DNA of 64,000 bases from the NCBI GenBank assembly GCA_905197955.1, contig CAJKAR010000020.1, positions 1 through 64,000 on the forward strand, written 5' to 3'. The notes beneath the pieces were generated by a model. The model saw only the letters and a program-made list of their open reading frames with translations, was not told where the DNA came from and did not search any database. A program made the translations under genes and the position numbers. This DNA is from an uncultured Lentisphaeria bacterium. Its GTDB lineage: Bacteria > Verrucomicrobiota > Lentisphaeria > Victivallales > UBA1829. Below are positions 44,090-52,521 of this stretch, one piece after another (position 1 is the stretch's first letter; every line of letters begins with the position of its first letter).

Positions 44090-44870
44090 AATAAAACATT
44101 CTGATAAAAGACTGATGCAGAAACATGGACAAGGTTCTCTTCTGATATGTCTCATAGTGATTGTCAATATAGCACACCATGCGATTCTTTAATTTTCCTC
44201 TTTTCATCAGACTGTTCAGTTCCTCTGCCGTATAAACCCGCTCGTGCGGACGCCATTCCGAATGATAGAAAATATGGGATCGTTCCAGCTCTTCAAACAC
44301 CGATTTCCCGTTCAGCAGACGGCACACATTCCCAAAATAACTCAAATTCGGCGTTGTCAGGACAAGACGCCCACCGACTTTCAATACACGGGAAACTTCG
44401 GAAATAAAATGAAGCGGATTGTAAAAATGCTCAAAAACCTCTCCCGCAAAACAAAGATCAACCGAATTGTCCGGCAACTCAAGCTCCGTCTTATGATTCA
44501 ACGGCTGTGCTAGAGGATTCAGCGGATCCAGTTCCACTTCCAGAAGCCCCGTATAGACACGCTCTGCTTTCGAAACGAATTCCCTGGAAAAACAGAGTCC
44601 GGCACCATACAGCGACGATCTCTCCGGCAGAAGCTCCTTCAGAAGCACTCCCATTGTCCCCGGAAAACATCCGACATCCAGCCATACGCAGCCTTCTTTA
44701 AATTTCATCTCGGAAATCAAGTTCAGAACTGTCATAAACCGCCATTCCTGAACCATGTGATGCGTAGTCCCGCTTTTCCATCCCCCCGGAAGAGTTTCGG
44801 TATCGAACCCTTTCAATACCGAATCGGCCCATTTTCTATATTCAGATATTTTAAACATCGCTCCATCCAT
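44037..44870 (-). CDS. SAM-dependent methyltransferase
   Basis: 277 residues of class I fold. Motif I is VWLDVGCFPGTMG, motif II region VDLCFAGEVFEHFYNP and motif III VLKVGGRLVLTTPN, as in small-molecule or sugar methyltransferases of surface polysaccharide loci. It is divergent from the GT4 gene that opens the large operon and convergent with the GT9 gene. It likely methylates a glycan residue; the acceptor is unknown. ATG 44870 or 44858. Confidence 0.85.
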   Translation of the reverse strand: MDGAMFKISEYRKWADSVLKGFDTETLPGGWKSGTTHHMVQEWRFMTVLNLISEMKFKEGCVWLDVGCFPGTMGVLLKELLPERSSLYGAGLCFSREFVSKAERVYTGLLEVELDPLNPLAQPLNHKTELELPDNSVDLCFAGEVFEHFYNPLHFISEVSRVLKVGGRLVLTTPNLSYFGNVCRLLNGKSVFEELERSHIFYHSEWRPHERVYTAEELNSLMKRGKLKNRMVCYIDNHYETYQKRTLSMFLHQSFIRMFYFIPRFRPQYIGVFEKES

Positions 44871-44931
44871 TTTCCTGTATCATACTGTTCTTTTTCAGAA
44901 AATCAAGCTATTTTTTTCCATTCCAACGCCG

Positions 44932-44960
44932 TTGTAAAAAGAAGGTTTTCACTCTATATT
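44932..44960 (+). promoter_or_regulatory. Probable promoter of the polysaccharide operon
   Basis: TTGTAA (44932-44937) and TATATT (44955-44960) at 17-bp spacing, about 50 bases upstream of the GT4 start codon. Confidence 0.55.
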
Positions 44961-45011
44961 ACTAAACTCTCCCGCAGCAAGGCAATTACAATGGCGCAGC
45001 AGAAATAAAAT

Positions 45012-46079
45012 ATGAAACGAATTGCAATCGAAGCATCTCTGGTAAACGCAGCCTGTCCGACAGGACTGGGAGTCTATGTGCACAAACTCCTTGAAGGGCT
45101 CGCAGCGGAAGCCCCAAAACAATTCCATTTTTATCTTCTCCATGCGCAGAAAGAGTGGAACGGCCCAAACTATGGACCGCATATGGAACCGGTATCCTAC
45201 CATTTCACCAATCTGCAATCGCTGGCCATCCTCTGCCGCTTGAATCAAACCCTGGAAGGGTTGCAGGCGGACCTGTTCCATGCGACAGGAACAACGGGCG
45301 CTCCTCCTCATTGCCGGATTCCTGTCATCAGTACAATTCACGATCTCTATCCGCTGGAAAAAGGAGCTGATGTCTCGTTCCGCTTTCGTCTGTTTTTCCG
45401 TCTTCTTCTTCCGTGGACGCTGAAAAATTCGGTCTGCTTTCTCTGCAACTCTGAATTCACAAGGGATGAACTCCTCAAGCATGGAGTCGCAAAAGAAAAA
45501 ACACGGGTGATTTATCCGGCGTCGCAGCTGGAGTTTTCCATACCGAGGGGACCTTCCCCGACGAATGGGAAGCCTTATTACCTCTGTGTCGGCGCAATCG
45601 AACGGAGAAAAGGACAGGCAATGCTTGCAGAAGCCTACTGTCTGGCTCGAAAACAGAATCCATCGCTTCCGGAACTTCTGTTTATCGGCCCCGACCGAGG
45701 AGACGGCCGATATCTGGCGCAGTATGAAGAAAATTCCGGTATCCGTTGGCTCCATTATGTTTCTGTGGAAGAGTTGAAGGCATATTATCAAAATGCCGCG
45801 CTGTTTCTCTGTCCCAGTATTTTTGAAGGCTTCGGCATTCCGGTTCTGGAAGCATTGAATGCAGGGATCCCCGTTCTTTGTTCCGATCTTCCGGTTTTCC
45901 GGGAAATTGCAGGAGAAGCGGCCTGTTATGTGAATCCGGACCGGGAATCTTTTTCCCGGAGAATTCTTGACTTCGCAGACCGGCAGGTTATATTTAAGAG
46001 GAATGTGTGCAGCTTGTCAGAAAAATTCTCCTGGCGAAATACGGTTGACCAAACCATAAAGGTTTATGCTGAATTTTAA
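45012..46079 (+). CDS. Glycosyltransferase family 4
   Basis: 355 residues with GT-B fold. N-terminal part: ANxACPTGLGVYVHKLLEGL-type glycine-rich line (ACPTGLGVYVHKLLEGL) and VISTIHDLYPLEKG. C-terminal donor domain: YYLCVGAIERRKGQAML, and ALFLCPSIFEGFGIPVLEALNAGIPVLCSD with the E-x7-E signature. It opens a 12-gene plus-strand operon. The ribosome site before the ATG is weak. Confidence 0.92.
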   Translation: MKRIAIEASLVNAACPTGLGVYVHKLLEGLAAEAPKQFHFYLLHAQKEWNGPNYGPHMEPVSYHFTNLQSLAILCRLNQTLEGLQADLFHATGTTGAPPHCRIPVISTIHDLYPLEKGADVSFRFRLFFRLLLPWTLKNSVCFLCNSEFTRDELLKHGVAKEKTRVIYPASQLEFSIPRGPSPTNGKPYYLCVGAIERRKGQAMLAEAYCLARKQNPSLPELLFIGPDRGDGRYLAQYEENSGIRWLHYVSVEELKAYYQNAALFLCPSIFEGFGIPVLEALNAGIPVLCSDLPVFREIAGEAACYVNPDRESFSRRILDFADRQVIFKRNVCSLSEKFSWRNTVDQTIKVYAEF

Positions 46080-46222
46080 GGTATGAATTTTTCGTGCATC
46101 ATCCGCGAACATGTTTTTTTATCGTTTCTCCGGATCGGTCCGTTGAATTCATGGAACAAGCGTTCCCTATTTCTACGACTTCCGGAAAAATAGATGCTGT
46201 GATTTCCATGGAAAGGAGAAAA

Positions 46223-46948
46223 ATGCAAAATTCCGGTTTGGAGAACGCGGTCCTGCTTGCAGCCGGACGGGGTGTTCGTCTTCAACCGCTGACCTTATCC
46301 GTTCCCAAATGCCTCCTGAAAGTTGGCGGACGCCCGCTTCTTGACCACTGGCTTGAAAAATGCGAAGAGGCAAAAATCAAACGGGTTTTTATCAATATGT
46401 TCTATCTGGCGGAACAGGTCCGCGAATTTCTGGAGCATGCACGCAGCCGTTATTCGTTTGAAATAGTGCCGGTTCATGAAGAAAATCTGACCGGAACAGG
46501 AGGTTTTTTACGAAAAATCCGATCCAGACTCCTGAACGGGGGCGATTTCTTCATGTGTCATGCCGATAACTTTACCGATATAAAACTTACAGATTTTATC
46601 CAATTTCACCGCAAGCGTCACTCTCCGCTCTCGGTTGCATTGTTCCGTGCCAGCAACCCCACCTCCTGTGGGATCGTTGAGAAAATACAGGACGATGGAC
46701 TGATTGTGGAATTCAGGGAAAAACCGCAGAATCCCAAAACCAATCTGGCCAGCGGAGCAATGTTTCTGATCTCACCGGAAATTCTCCATACACTCCCGGA
46801 CAAGGAAGTCATTGATTTCAGCAAAGAAATTCTGCCACAATATCAAAACAGAATGTTCGGTTATGAAATTCCCGGTTTCAACTTCGATATCGGAACCCCG
46901 GAAAGTTTTGAAGCCGCAAACAAAACGGCAAAAGGAGTTGCCCCATGA
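46223..46948 (+). CDS. Sugar-1-phosphate nucleotidyltransferase (HddC-like)
   Basis: 241 residues. The N-terminal signature is AVLLAAGRGVRLQPLTLSVPKCLLKVGGRPLLDH, the pyrophosphorylase consensus with the activating Lys; FFMCHADNFTDI supplies the metal-binding Asp, and GYEIPGFNFDIGTPESF closes the domain. With the GmhA-like gene next to it, a D-glycero-D-manno-heptose-1-phosphate guanylyltransferase role is likely; a mannose-1-phosphate activity is possible. ATG 46223 follows AAAGGAG and is preferred over upstream in-frame ATGs. It overlaps the next gene by ATGA. Confidence 0.85.
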   Translation: MQNSGLENAVLLAAGRGVRLQPLTLSVPKCLLKVGGRPLLDHWLEKCEEAKIKRVFINMFYLAEQVREFLEHARSRYSFEIVPVHEENLTGTGGFLRKIRSRLLNGGDFFMCHADNFTDIKLTDFIQFHRKRHSPLSVALFRASNPTSCGIVEKIQDDGLIVEFREKPQNPKTNLASGAMFLISPEILHTLPDKEVIDFSKEILPQYQNRMFGYEIPGFNFDIGTPESFEAANKTAKGVAP

Positions 46949-47529
46949 TTTCATATCTGAACTATCAACGTCAGCTCGCCGAACGGATGGAAAAGCTGGA
47001 AGCAACCGGCAGAAATGGTGAAATCTTTTCATGGGATACAGCATTCCGGCATCTGCGCTTCTGTACGGAAAAACTGCGTGATTCAAAACGAACCATCTAC
47101 TGCATTGGCAACGGAGCCAGTGCGTCTATCGCCAGCCACTTTTCCGCAGATATGGCAAAGAATGGTCATCTGCATACGGAAGTATTCTCCGATCTGGCTC
47201 TGATTACCGCCATCAGCAATGACATTGGATATGAAGAGGTCTTCTCAGAACCGCTCCGGCGACGGGCGGTTCCTGGTGATATGCTTGTCGCTATCTCCAG
47301 TTCCGGCAATTCCCCGAATATTCTCCGTGCCGTGCAGAAAGCAAAGGAGCTGGAACTGACCATTATTACCCTGTCTGCAATGAAGCCGGACAATCGGCTG
47401 AGAACAACCGGAGATCTGAATTTCTATTTCCCTGCGGAAACCTACGGTTATGCGGAATCTCTGCATGCCAGTCTGCTGCACTACTGGATTGATATGTTTT
47501 TGGAAGACAACTGCAAAAAGGAGAATTGA
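46945..47529 (+). CDS. Phosphoheptose isomerase (GmhA-like, SIS domain)
   Basis: 194 residues. SIS-fold features are TIYCIGNGASASIASHFSADMAKNG (phosphate and substrate loop) and MLVAISSSGNSPNILRAVQKAK. GmhA converts sedoheptulose 7-phosphate to D-glycero-D-manno-heptose 7-phosphate, the first step to ADP- or GDP-heptose. A related kinase/nucleotidyltransferase is encoded at the operon end. The ATGA overlap with the nucleotidyltransferase implies coupled synthesis. Confidence 0.88.
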   Translation: MISYLNYQRQLAERMEKLEATGRNGEIFSWDTAFRHLRFCTEKLRDSKRTIYCIGNGASASIASHFSADMAKNGHLHTEVFSDLALITAISNDIGYEEVFSEPLRRRAVPGDMLVAISSSGNSPNILRAVQKAKELELTIITLSAMKPDNRLRTTGDLNFYFPAETYGYAESLHASLLHYWIDMFLEDNCKKEN

Positions 47530-47531
47530 TA

Positions 47532-48521
47532 ATGAAAACAATCGTTACAGGTGGCGCCGGCTTCATCGGAAGTCATCTTGTTGACCTGCTTCTGGCAGAA
47601 GGGCATGAAGTCCTTGTCCTGGATAATTTTTCAACCGGACGTCCACAGAATCTGGCTCATCAGAAAGACAATCCGAATCTGAAACTGATCGAAGCGGATA
47701 TTGCGGATTATTCCCTCACGGAACCCTATTTTCAGGGAATTGACTGGGTGTTTCATCTGGCGGCGCTGGCCGATATTGTACCTTCCATCCAACGCCCTGC
47801 CGACTATCACCACTCCAATGTTGACGGAACTCTTTCTGTCCTGGAAGCCGCCCGAAAGCACAAAATCAAACGCTTCATTTATGCGGCATCCTCTTCCTGT
47901 TACGGGATTCCGGATGAATATCCGACCAAAGAAACAGCAGAAATCCGTCCGCAGTATCCCTACGCTCTGACTAAAAACATCGCGGAGCAATATGTCATGC
48001 ACTGGTGCAAGGTATATGGTCTGCCGGCAATCTCTCTGCGAATGTTCAATGTGTATGGTCCCCGTTCCAGAACCTCCGGAACCTATGGAGCTGTATTCGG
48101 AGTTTTCCTGGCACAAAAACTTGCGGGGAAAGACTATACCGTGGTCGGAGATGGAAATCAGACAAGGGATTTCACTTTTGTAACCGATGTTGTCAAAGCT
48201 TATCTTGCTGCCGCGAAATCCGATGTCAAAGGGGAAATTTTCAATATCGGAAGCGGGCATACATACAGTATCAATCGTCTGGTTGAACTGCTGGGCGGAA
48301 ACAAAACCTATCTGCCGAAACGGCCCGGCGAACCGGACTGCACTTTTGCAGATACCTCTAAAATAGAACGAATGCTGGGCTGGAAAGCGGAAGTGAGCCT
48401 GGAACAGGGGGTTGAAATTCTTCTGAAAAATATCGATTACTGGAAGGAGGCTCCTGTCTGGGACAAGGAATCCATCGGAGTCGCCACAAAAGAATGGTTC
48501 CAATATCTGGGGAAGGCATGA
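47532..48521 (+). CDS. NAD-dependent sugar epimerase/dehydratase (extended SDR)
   Basis: 329 residues. The Rossmann motif is TGGAGFIGSHLVDLLL, the catalytic triad is seen as Ser in ASSSCYG with YPYALTK (Tyr-x3-Lys), and GDGNQTRDFTFVTDVV is the usual substrate-site strand. It resembles UDP-glucose/UDP-GlcNAc 4-epimerases (GalE/WbpP group), but a nucleotide-heptose could also be its substrate here. AAGGAG lies 9 bases before ATG 47532. Confidence 0.9.
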   Translation: MKTIVTGGAGFIGSHLVDLLLAEGHEVLVLDNFSTGRPQNLAHQKDNPNLKLIEADIADYSLTEPYFQGIDWVFHLAALADIVPSIQRPADYHHSNVDGTLSVLEAARKHKIKRFIYAASSSCYGIPDEYPTKETAEIRPQYPYALTKNIAEQYVMHWCKVYGLPAISLRMFNVYGPRSRTSGTYGAVFGVFLAQKLAGKDYTVVGDGNQTRDFTFVTDVVKAYLAAAKSDVKGEIFNIGSGHTYSINRLVELLGGNKTYLPKRPGEPDCTFADTSKIERMLGWKAEVSLEQGVEILLKNIDYWKEAPVWDKESIGVATKEWFQYLGKA

Positions 48522-48522
48522 A

Positions 48523-49593
48523 ATGGCTGATAAATTTAAAATAGACGGGCATAAACTGAACTACCATCTGGAACGGGTGGTCCGGTGGCAGAACGGAGAG
48601 AACATTTATCCGATTTATATGGAAATCAGTCCGAGCGGACTTTGCAATCACAGATGCACCTTCTGCGGACTGGATTTCATGGGATATCAAAATGTCCGTC
48701 TGGAAACCAGCCGGATGGAAACACTGCTGCCGGAACTGGGCGCACTCGGAATCAGGAGCATCATGTATGCTGGAGAAGGGGAACCGCTGCTGCATCCGGA
48801 TATCTGCAAACTTACGGAAATGACCAAATCTGCAGGCATAGATGTCGCCTTTACAACCAACGGAGTCCTGATGACCGAAGACAAGGCAGAGTGTCTTCTG
48901 CGTCATTCCTCCTGGATCAAAATCAGCTGCAACGGAGGCGACGAAGAATCCTATCAGAAAATTCACAGAGGAAAACAGGGCGACTTCTCCCGAATGCTTG
49001 ACAACCTCCGGACAGCGGCAGAACTGCGCAAGAAGCGGGGATATACCTGTACTCTCGGACTTCAGCTGGTTCTTCTGCCGGAAAATTACCACTCTGTCCT
49101 GAACCTGGCAAAAACGGCATCCGCCATGGGAATTGATTATCTGGTCATCAAACCGTTCTCGCAGCATACACAAAGTCTGAATCGGCAGTACGAAAACCTC
49201 ACCTACGATGGTATTCAGGAACTGGAAAAACAGCTGCGTCAATATGAACGGGATTCTTTCAAAATCATTCTCAGAACGGAAACCATGAACCGCTGGAACG
49301 CAAGAGAGAAAAAATACGGTAAATGCCTTGCACTCCCGTTCTGGTCCTATATCGACAGTTCGGGAAATGTCTGGGGATGCAGCATGTTTCTCGGTCATGA
49401 GGAATTCCTTTGCGGAAATATTTACAAAATGAGTTTTGAGCAGATCTGGAACAGCGATCAACGGAAAAAAATGCTGAACTATGTTGCAAACGATCTCGAC
49501 ATCCATGAGTGCCGGATAAATTGTCGTATGGATGCCGTCAATAGATATCTCTGGGATTTACAGCATCCACCGGAGCATGTAAATTTCATCTAG
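48523..49593 (+). CDS. Radical SAM enzyme, paralogue A
   Basis: 356 residues. The [4Fe-4S] motif is Cys41-x3-Cys45-x2-Cys48 in LCNHRCTFCGLD, followed by radical SAM barrel lines (IMYAGEGEPLLHPD, VAFTTNGVLM). The C-terminal part has extra cysteines (WGCSMFLGHEEFLCGNIY, HECRINCRMD), as in SPASM or twitch extensions that bind a second cluster. It ends PPEHVNFI, nearly identical to the end of the paralogue at 52522. It sits in the middle of a sugar operon, so a sugar or nucleotide-sugar substrate is likely. Reaction unknown. Confidence 0.9.
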   Translation: MADKFKIDGHKLNYHLERVVRWQNGENIYPIYMEISPSGLCNHRCTFCGLDFMGYQNVRLETSRMETLLPELGALGIRSIMYAGEGEPLLHPDICKLTEMTKSAGIDVAFTTNGVLMTEDKAECLLRHSSWIKISCNGGDEESYQKIHRGKQGDFSRMLDNLRTAAELRKKRGYTCTLGLQLVLLPENYHSVLNLAKTASAMGIDYLVIKPFSQHTQSLNRQYENLTYDGIQELEKQLRQYERDSFKIILRTETMNRWNAREKKYGKCLALPFWSYIDSSGNVWGCSMFLGHEEFLCGNIYKMSFEQIWNSDQRKKMLNYVANDLDIHECRINCRMDAVNRYLWDLQHPPEHVNFI

Positions 49594-49600
49594 GATTCGT

Positions 49601-51223
49601 ATGAATATCGTGCAGCAGAGACAAATGCAGAAGATTTTACTGGTCATCCCGGATTTCAGTATGACCAATGCAAACGTGCGGAAAGGAGTCGTTCGGACGA
49701 AATGCTATTACGACTATCCTTTTCCTATCGGGATCCCCTATGTCGCCGCGGCATTAAAAAATGCGGGATATTCTTATAAGGCATTGAATCTGAATAATTT
49801 TCTCAATCCGGAAAAGGTTCTCTCTGAAGAGCTGGAGAAAAAGTATGATTTTGTCATGACCGGCGGTAACAGCCTCATCTTTGAATGTCTCAACTGGATA
49901 GTGAACCTATCCCGGGAAATTGCACCGGAATCCACTGTTATTGTTGGCGGACCATTGATCACCACAGAGCCGGAACTCATGGCTCAGAACATGGCCTTTG
50001 ATTACGGAGTAATTGGTGAAGGGGAAATCACGGATGTAAAACTTCTGGATGCGCTGTGCTATGGAGAACCGCCGGAATCTGTTCCCGGAATTGTTTTCCG
50101 AAACAAGAATGGAACTGTGACAAGAACCGGAACCGGCGCTTTTTATGAAAATTTAGATGATGTTCCTTTTCCACGTGTAGAAGATTTTGGATATGACATC
50201 TGGCTGGATCATGCGTTATGTTCCTCTTACAGTTTCTCTTATTTTGATTACCCTCGCCCTTACATCATTATGGGAAGCAGGGGATGTCCTTTCCAATGTA
50301 CTTTTTGCTTTCATGACCAGAAATTCCGAACACGCTCCATGGATAATATTTTTGATGAATTGAAATCGGTTATCCCAAAATACAAGATCAATTTGATCCA
50401 AGTAAATGACGACTGTTTCGCCGTAACAAAAGAACGAGTCTATGAATTCTGCAGAAGAATACACCAACTGAGTCAGGAAGTCGGCTGGGAAATACAATGG
50501 ACTGTTCAGCTGACTGTAAAAAATATCTCTCCGGAACTTCTGAGAATCATGAAGCAATCCGGTTGCAACTCTATTAGTTACGGGTTTGAAAGTTACAGTG
50601 CAGAAATCTTGAAAAGCATGAAAAAACCGATTTCTCCCGACGAAATCAATTATGCATTCCTCCAAACCATGGATGCGGGAATTACCGTACAGGCTAATTT
50701 TATTTTCGGAGATCTAGCAGAAAATCGAAAAACTTATCTTGAAACTTTGGAATACTGGAAAAAATGCAAAGGACAAATTTCTCTGGGAACTATTGCACTC
50801 TACCCAGGCAGTTATCTCTATCACTCAAGCTGCCAAAGAGGAATCATTACAAACCGTTTTAAATTCATCAGAGAAAAACTAGGATCCATCATCAATTTTA
50901 CCTTGAATATGGATAATCAACAATTTAAAAAAATGTTATATGATATTTTCGATTACTCTTTTTTATATCAGAAAAAGTGTATTGTATTTCAGAAAGTTCC
51001 TCCCTATCATCGTTTATATTGTCCTTACTGTGGACAGAGGCTTCCCGGGATCAATATGCCAGATCTAGTAAATGACGCTCTCCGCTTTACTTGTCGCTAT
51101 TGTCATATGCAGTTTCAGGTGATATATTTCTCAACTTACATAAAAATGCTGTTAATTTATCTGAAACATCGCTTGCAATCTGTTGTCTGCCGAAGGGAAA
51201 GAGGATTCTATGGAAAAACTTGA
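49601..51223 (+). CDS. B12-binding-type radical SAM protein with zinc-ribbon tail
   Basis: 540 residues. The N-terminal ~200 residues form a Rossmann-like cobalamin-binding-type domain (KILLVIPDF, IGIPYVAAALKNAGY, VIVGGPLITTEPE, VIGEGE) without the DxHxxG cobalt ligand. The radical SAM motif follows at Cys229, Cys233 and Cys236 (RGCPFQCTFC). Near the C-terminus CPYCGQRLPG and CRYCHMQF form a zinc ribbon, then a short hydrophobic-basic tail. Members of this class often methylate unactivated carbons or do ring rearrangements. It overlaps the following transketolase gene by 14 bases. Confidence 0.88.
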   Translation: MNIVQQRQMQKILLVIPDFSMTNANVRKGVVRTKCYYDYPFPIGIPYVAAALKNAGYSYKALNLNNFLNPEKVLSEELEKKYDFVMTGGNSLIFECLNWIVNLSREIAPESTVIVGGPLITTEPELMAQNMAFDYGVIGEGEITDVKLLDALCYGEPPESVPGIVFRNKNGTVTRTGTGAFYENLDDVPFPRVEDFGYDIWLDHALCSSYSFSYFDYPRPYIIMGSRGCPFQCTFCFHDQKFRTRSMDNIFDELKSVIPKYKINLIQVNDDCFAVTKERVYEFCRRIHQLSQEVGWEIQWTVQLTVKNISPELLRIMKQSGCNSISYGFESYSAEILKSMKKPISPDEINYAFLQTMDAGITVQANFIFGDLAENRKTYLETLEYWKKCKGQISLGTIALYPGSYLYHSSCQRGIITNRFKFIREKLGSIINFTLNMDNQQFKKMLYDIFDYSFLYQKKCIVFQKVPPYHRLYCPYCGQRLPGINMPDLVNDALRFTCRYCHMQFQVIYFSTYIKMLLIYLKHRLQSVVCRRERGFYGKT

Positions 51224-52031
51224 ACCGGCTCGTTTAAAAGAAAAATCTCTTCGATTGAAGAAATCAGCAGTAGAAAATGCATTGCGGAACAATATCGGTC
51301 ATATTGCGCCGTCGCTTTCCTGTGCGGATCTTCTTGTCGCGCTTTATTACAACATTATGAACAGACCACCAAAACCCTGTGTTGAGATGGATCATCTGCT
51401 TCTATCAAAAGCACACGGTTCCTATGTTTATTATGAAATTCTTTGTGATCTGGGCTGGCTCCCGGAAGACAAATGGCATAATATTTCACAGGATTCCGGC
51501 TTGTCCGGATGCTCGGAACGGCATTTTGAGTGGGGGATCGAAGCATCATGCGGAGCTTTGGGACATGGGCTTCCCATGGCGGCCGGACTGGCATGGGGAT
51601 TGAAATTACAGAAAAAGGAATATGATGTTTATTGTCTGGTCGGTGATGGGGAACTTCAGGAGGGATCCAACTGGGAAGCCTTGCAGTTTGCCTCTTTTCA
51701 TCATCTGGACAATCTTCATGTCATAGTCGACGGCAACGGCCTCCAGGCAATGGATTTTCTTTCCAGGATTATGACCTCTTCCTCTCCGGATCAGGAAATC
51801 GTACAAAAACTGGAAGCATTCGGATGCCGGGTGGAGTCCTGCAACGGACACGACTTTTCCTCCATTCTTGATGCAGTCTCCCGCTTGAAACAGACCAAAG
51901 GTTCTCCTCGCGCCCTGTATGCAAAAACCATCAAAGGCTATGGATTGAAAGCAATCGAAAACATTCCGAAATTCCATTACCGCATTCCGGATGAACATGA
52001 ACTGAGCATGGGATGGAGAGACAATGAATAA
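51210..52031 (+). CDS. Transketolase N-terminal (TPP-binding) subunit
   Basis: 273 residues. It carries the pyrophosphate-binding module with GHIAPSLSCADLLVALYY, LSKAHGSYVYY, ASCGALGHGLPMAAGLA and the thiamine motif VGDGELQEGSNWEALQFA ending at DGNG. Transketolase halves of this type pair with a second polypeptide carrying the pyrimidine-binding domain, encoded next. ATG 51210 with a GAGG site is preferred over an upstream TTG. In this setting it may move a two-carbon unit onto a sugar precursor. Confidence 0.9.
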   Translation: MEKLEPARLKEKSLRLKKSAVENALRNNIGHIAPSLSCADLLVALYYNIMNRPPKPCVEMDHLLLSKAHGSYVYYEILCDLGWLPEDKWHNISQDSGLSGCSERHFEWGIEASCGALGHGLPMAAGLAWGLKLQKKEYDVYCLVGDGELQEGSNWEALQFASFHHLDNLHVIVDGNGLQAMDFLSRIMTSSSPDQEIVQKLEAFGCRVESCNGHDFSSILDAVSRLKQTKGSPRALYAKTIKGYGLKAIENIPKFHYRIPDEHELSMGWRDNE

Positions 52032-52518
52032 ACCTAATTACAGAAAAGAAATCATCAATGCCCTGATTCCTTTTGCAGAGAAGGATCCGTCCATTCATCT
52101 GCTGCTTGGCGACATGGGGTTCGGCGCGGTGGATCTCTTTCAAAAGAAGTTTCCGGACAGAATCTGGAATCTGGGAATCATGGAACAAACGCTTGTCGGC
52201 GCAGCTGCCGGACTCGCCATGAGCGGCTTGAAACCGATCGTATACACTATGGTGAATTTTCTTGCTTTCCGGGCACTGGAACAGGTTCGCATTGATGTGG
52301 TGAAACAAAACCTCAATGTCAAGCTGATCGGAACCGGAGCAAACGATTATTTCCGATTCCTGGGCTATTCACATACCTGCGGCATGGATGATCTTGCTAT
52401 TATGAAAACGATCGGAATCGAAATTTTCGATCCGTATGCCGAGACGGAAACACGTTCCTTTTCTGACCTTGTCTCGGACTGGATCACCTCTCCTCGACCA
52501 TCTTATATAAGGGTTTAA
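52024..52518 (+). CDS. Transketolase pyrimidine-binding subunit, lacking C-terminal domain
   Basis: 164 residues. LLLGDMGFGAVDLFQKKFPDR, then GIMEQTLVGAAAGLAMSGLKPIV with the catalytic Glu that activates thiamine, then TMVNFLAFRALEQVRIDV. It ends after the pyrimidine domain; the usual C-terminal domain of about 130-150 residues is absent, while typical second subunits have about 310. The stop is clean and the next gene starts 3 bases later, so this does not look like decay. It overlaps the first subunit by 8 bases. Confidence 0.88.
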   Translation: MNKPNYRKEIINALIPFAEKDPSIHLLLGDMGFGAVDLFQKKFPDRIWNLGIMEQTLVGAAAGLAMSGLKPIVYTMVNFLAFRALEQVRIDVVKQNLNVKLIGTGANDYFRFLGYSHTCGMDDLAIMKTIGIEIFDPYAETETRSFSDLVSDWITSPRPSYIRV

Positions 52519-52521
52519 CCA

